A DNA stretch of 55,097 nt from Gamarada debralockiae (Eukaryota; Ascomycota; Leotiomycetes; Helotiales; Hyphodiscaceae): positions 1-55,097 of the forward strand of contig NXFV01001982.1 in the NCBI GenBank assembly GCA_002803225.1. Direction: 5' to 3'. The first letter of the stretch is position 1. Every line of letters starts with the position of its first letter. The notes beneath the pieces were generated by a model, which worked only from the letters and a program-made list of their open reading frames with translations, was not told the DNA's origin and made no database searches. The position numbers were made by a program, and so were the translations under genes. This document shows positions 54,842 to 55,097 of the stretch, one piece after another.

Positions 54842-55097
54842 CAGTAGAACCTCCCTATAAGCATCCTCTACATAAGCATACCTGACTAATAAGCATTGAG
54901 TTTTGGGTCCCCTTTTTTTAGGTGCACCAATAAGCATACCTCGCTAGAAGCATATGCTTAGATAATTAGTGTCCCGATATTGAGATTGCACCTAATTTTA
55001 CTACATGAGATTAGTGATTTAGAGCCTATATTTATAGGGACCTAGACCCTATAATTATAGTGACTGACAGCCTAAAACTAGATTTAATGAACATTCG
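54842..55097 (+). mobile_element. left end of a pogo/Fot1-type DNA transposon, cut by window edge
   Basis: The sequence starts CAGTAGAACCTCCCTATAAG immediately after a TA dinucleotide (54840-54841). CAGT plus AGAACCTC is a common terminal inverted repeat start of pogo-clade Tc1/mariner elements. Subterminal copies of ATAAGCAT follow at about 54857, 54873 and 54890, and again near 54930 and 54947 (AGAAGCAT), as is usual for transposase-binding repeats of this clade. The AT-rich part after that is the likely 5' leader. The transposase and right end lie outside the window, so intactness cannot be judged. Confidence 0.65.

Overview
The window is nuclear DNA of a filamentous ascomycete (Pezizomycotina). 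Most genes are split by 47-90 nt GT-AG introns, and every multi-exon model below closes in phase. The gene set is typical of that group: Zn2Cys6 regulator, DHA1 and sugar transporters, P450, ATG5, a Cdc28/Prp2-type helicase. Gene content feels like Leotiomycetes, but that is an impression, not a test. All coding coordinates were worked out by hand from the sequence.

Layout. 1-4.4 kb is gene-free and carries two palindromic, MITE-like elements. 4.4-6.8 kb is a divergent pair: a probable Rrn10-type Pol I factor and a CSA/Rad28-type WD40 protein. 7-24 kb is a mostly minus-strand accessory stretch: DHA1 transporter, cytochrome P450, seven-span membrane protein, sugar transporter, SMP-30 lactonase and Zn2Cys6 transcription factor, with ATG5 on the plus strand among them. 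25-30 kb is a graveyard of three consecutive broken genes: a secreted FAD oxidoreductase, an amidohydrolase and a GH5 mannanase relic. 31.6-47 kb is conserved housekeeping: complex I 24 kDa subunit, aquaporin, MARVEL protein, ER DnaJ ending in KDEL, spliceosomal DEAH helicase, METTL7-like methyltransferase, TFIIIC tau55-like subunit and a PPxY-bearing protein. 47.3-48.3 kb is a degenerate tandem array with a period near 146 bp and no coding sense. 48.7-51.7 kb is one intronless 985-residue protein with a Cys/His-rich N terminus. 52.8-53.6 kb is an alpha/beta-hydrolase pseudogene that lost its middle. The window ends inside what looks like the left terminus of a pogo-type transposon.

How the genes may work together. 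The sugar transporter, SMP-30 lactonase and Zn2Cys6 factor are neighbours on one strand and could form a small sugar or sugar-acid utilisation group. The DHA1 exporter and P450 are also adjacent and co-oriented, but no backbone synthase is present, so a metabolite cluster is not supported. The other genes show no functional linkage beyond shared divergent promoters.

Most worth a second look: the 146-bp array at 47.34-48.33 kb, the two inverted-repeat elements at 3.2-4.1 kb, the four pseudogenes, the repeated use of GTTCGT as a splice donor, and an in-frame GC-AG intron in the helicase gene.
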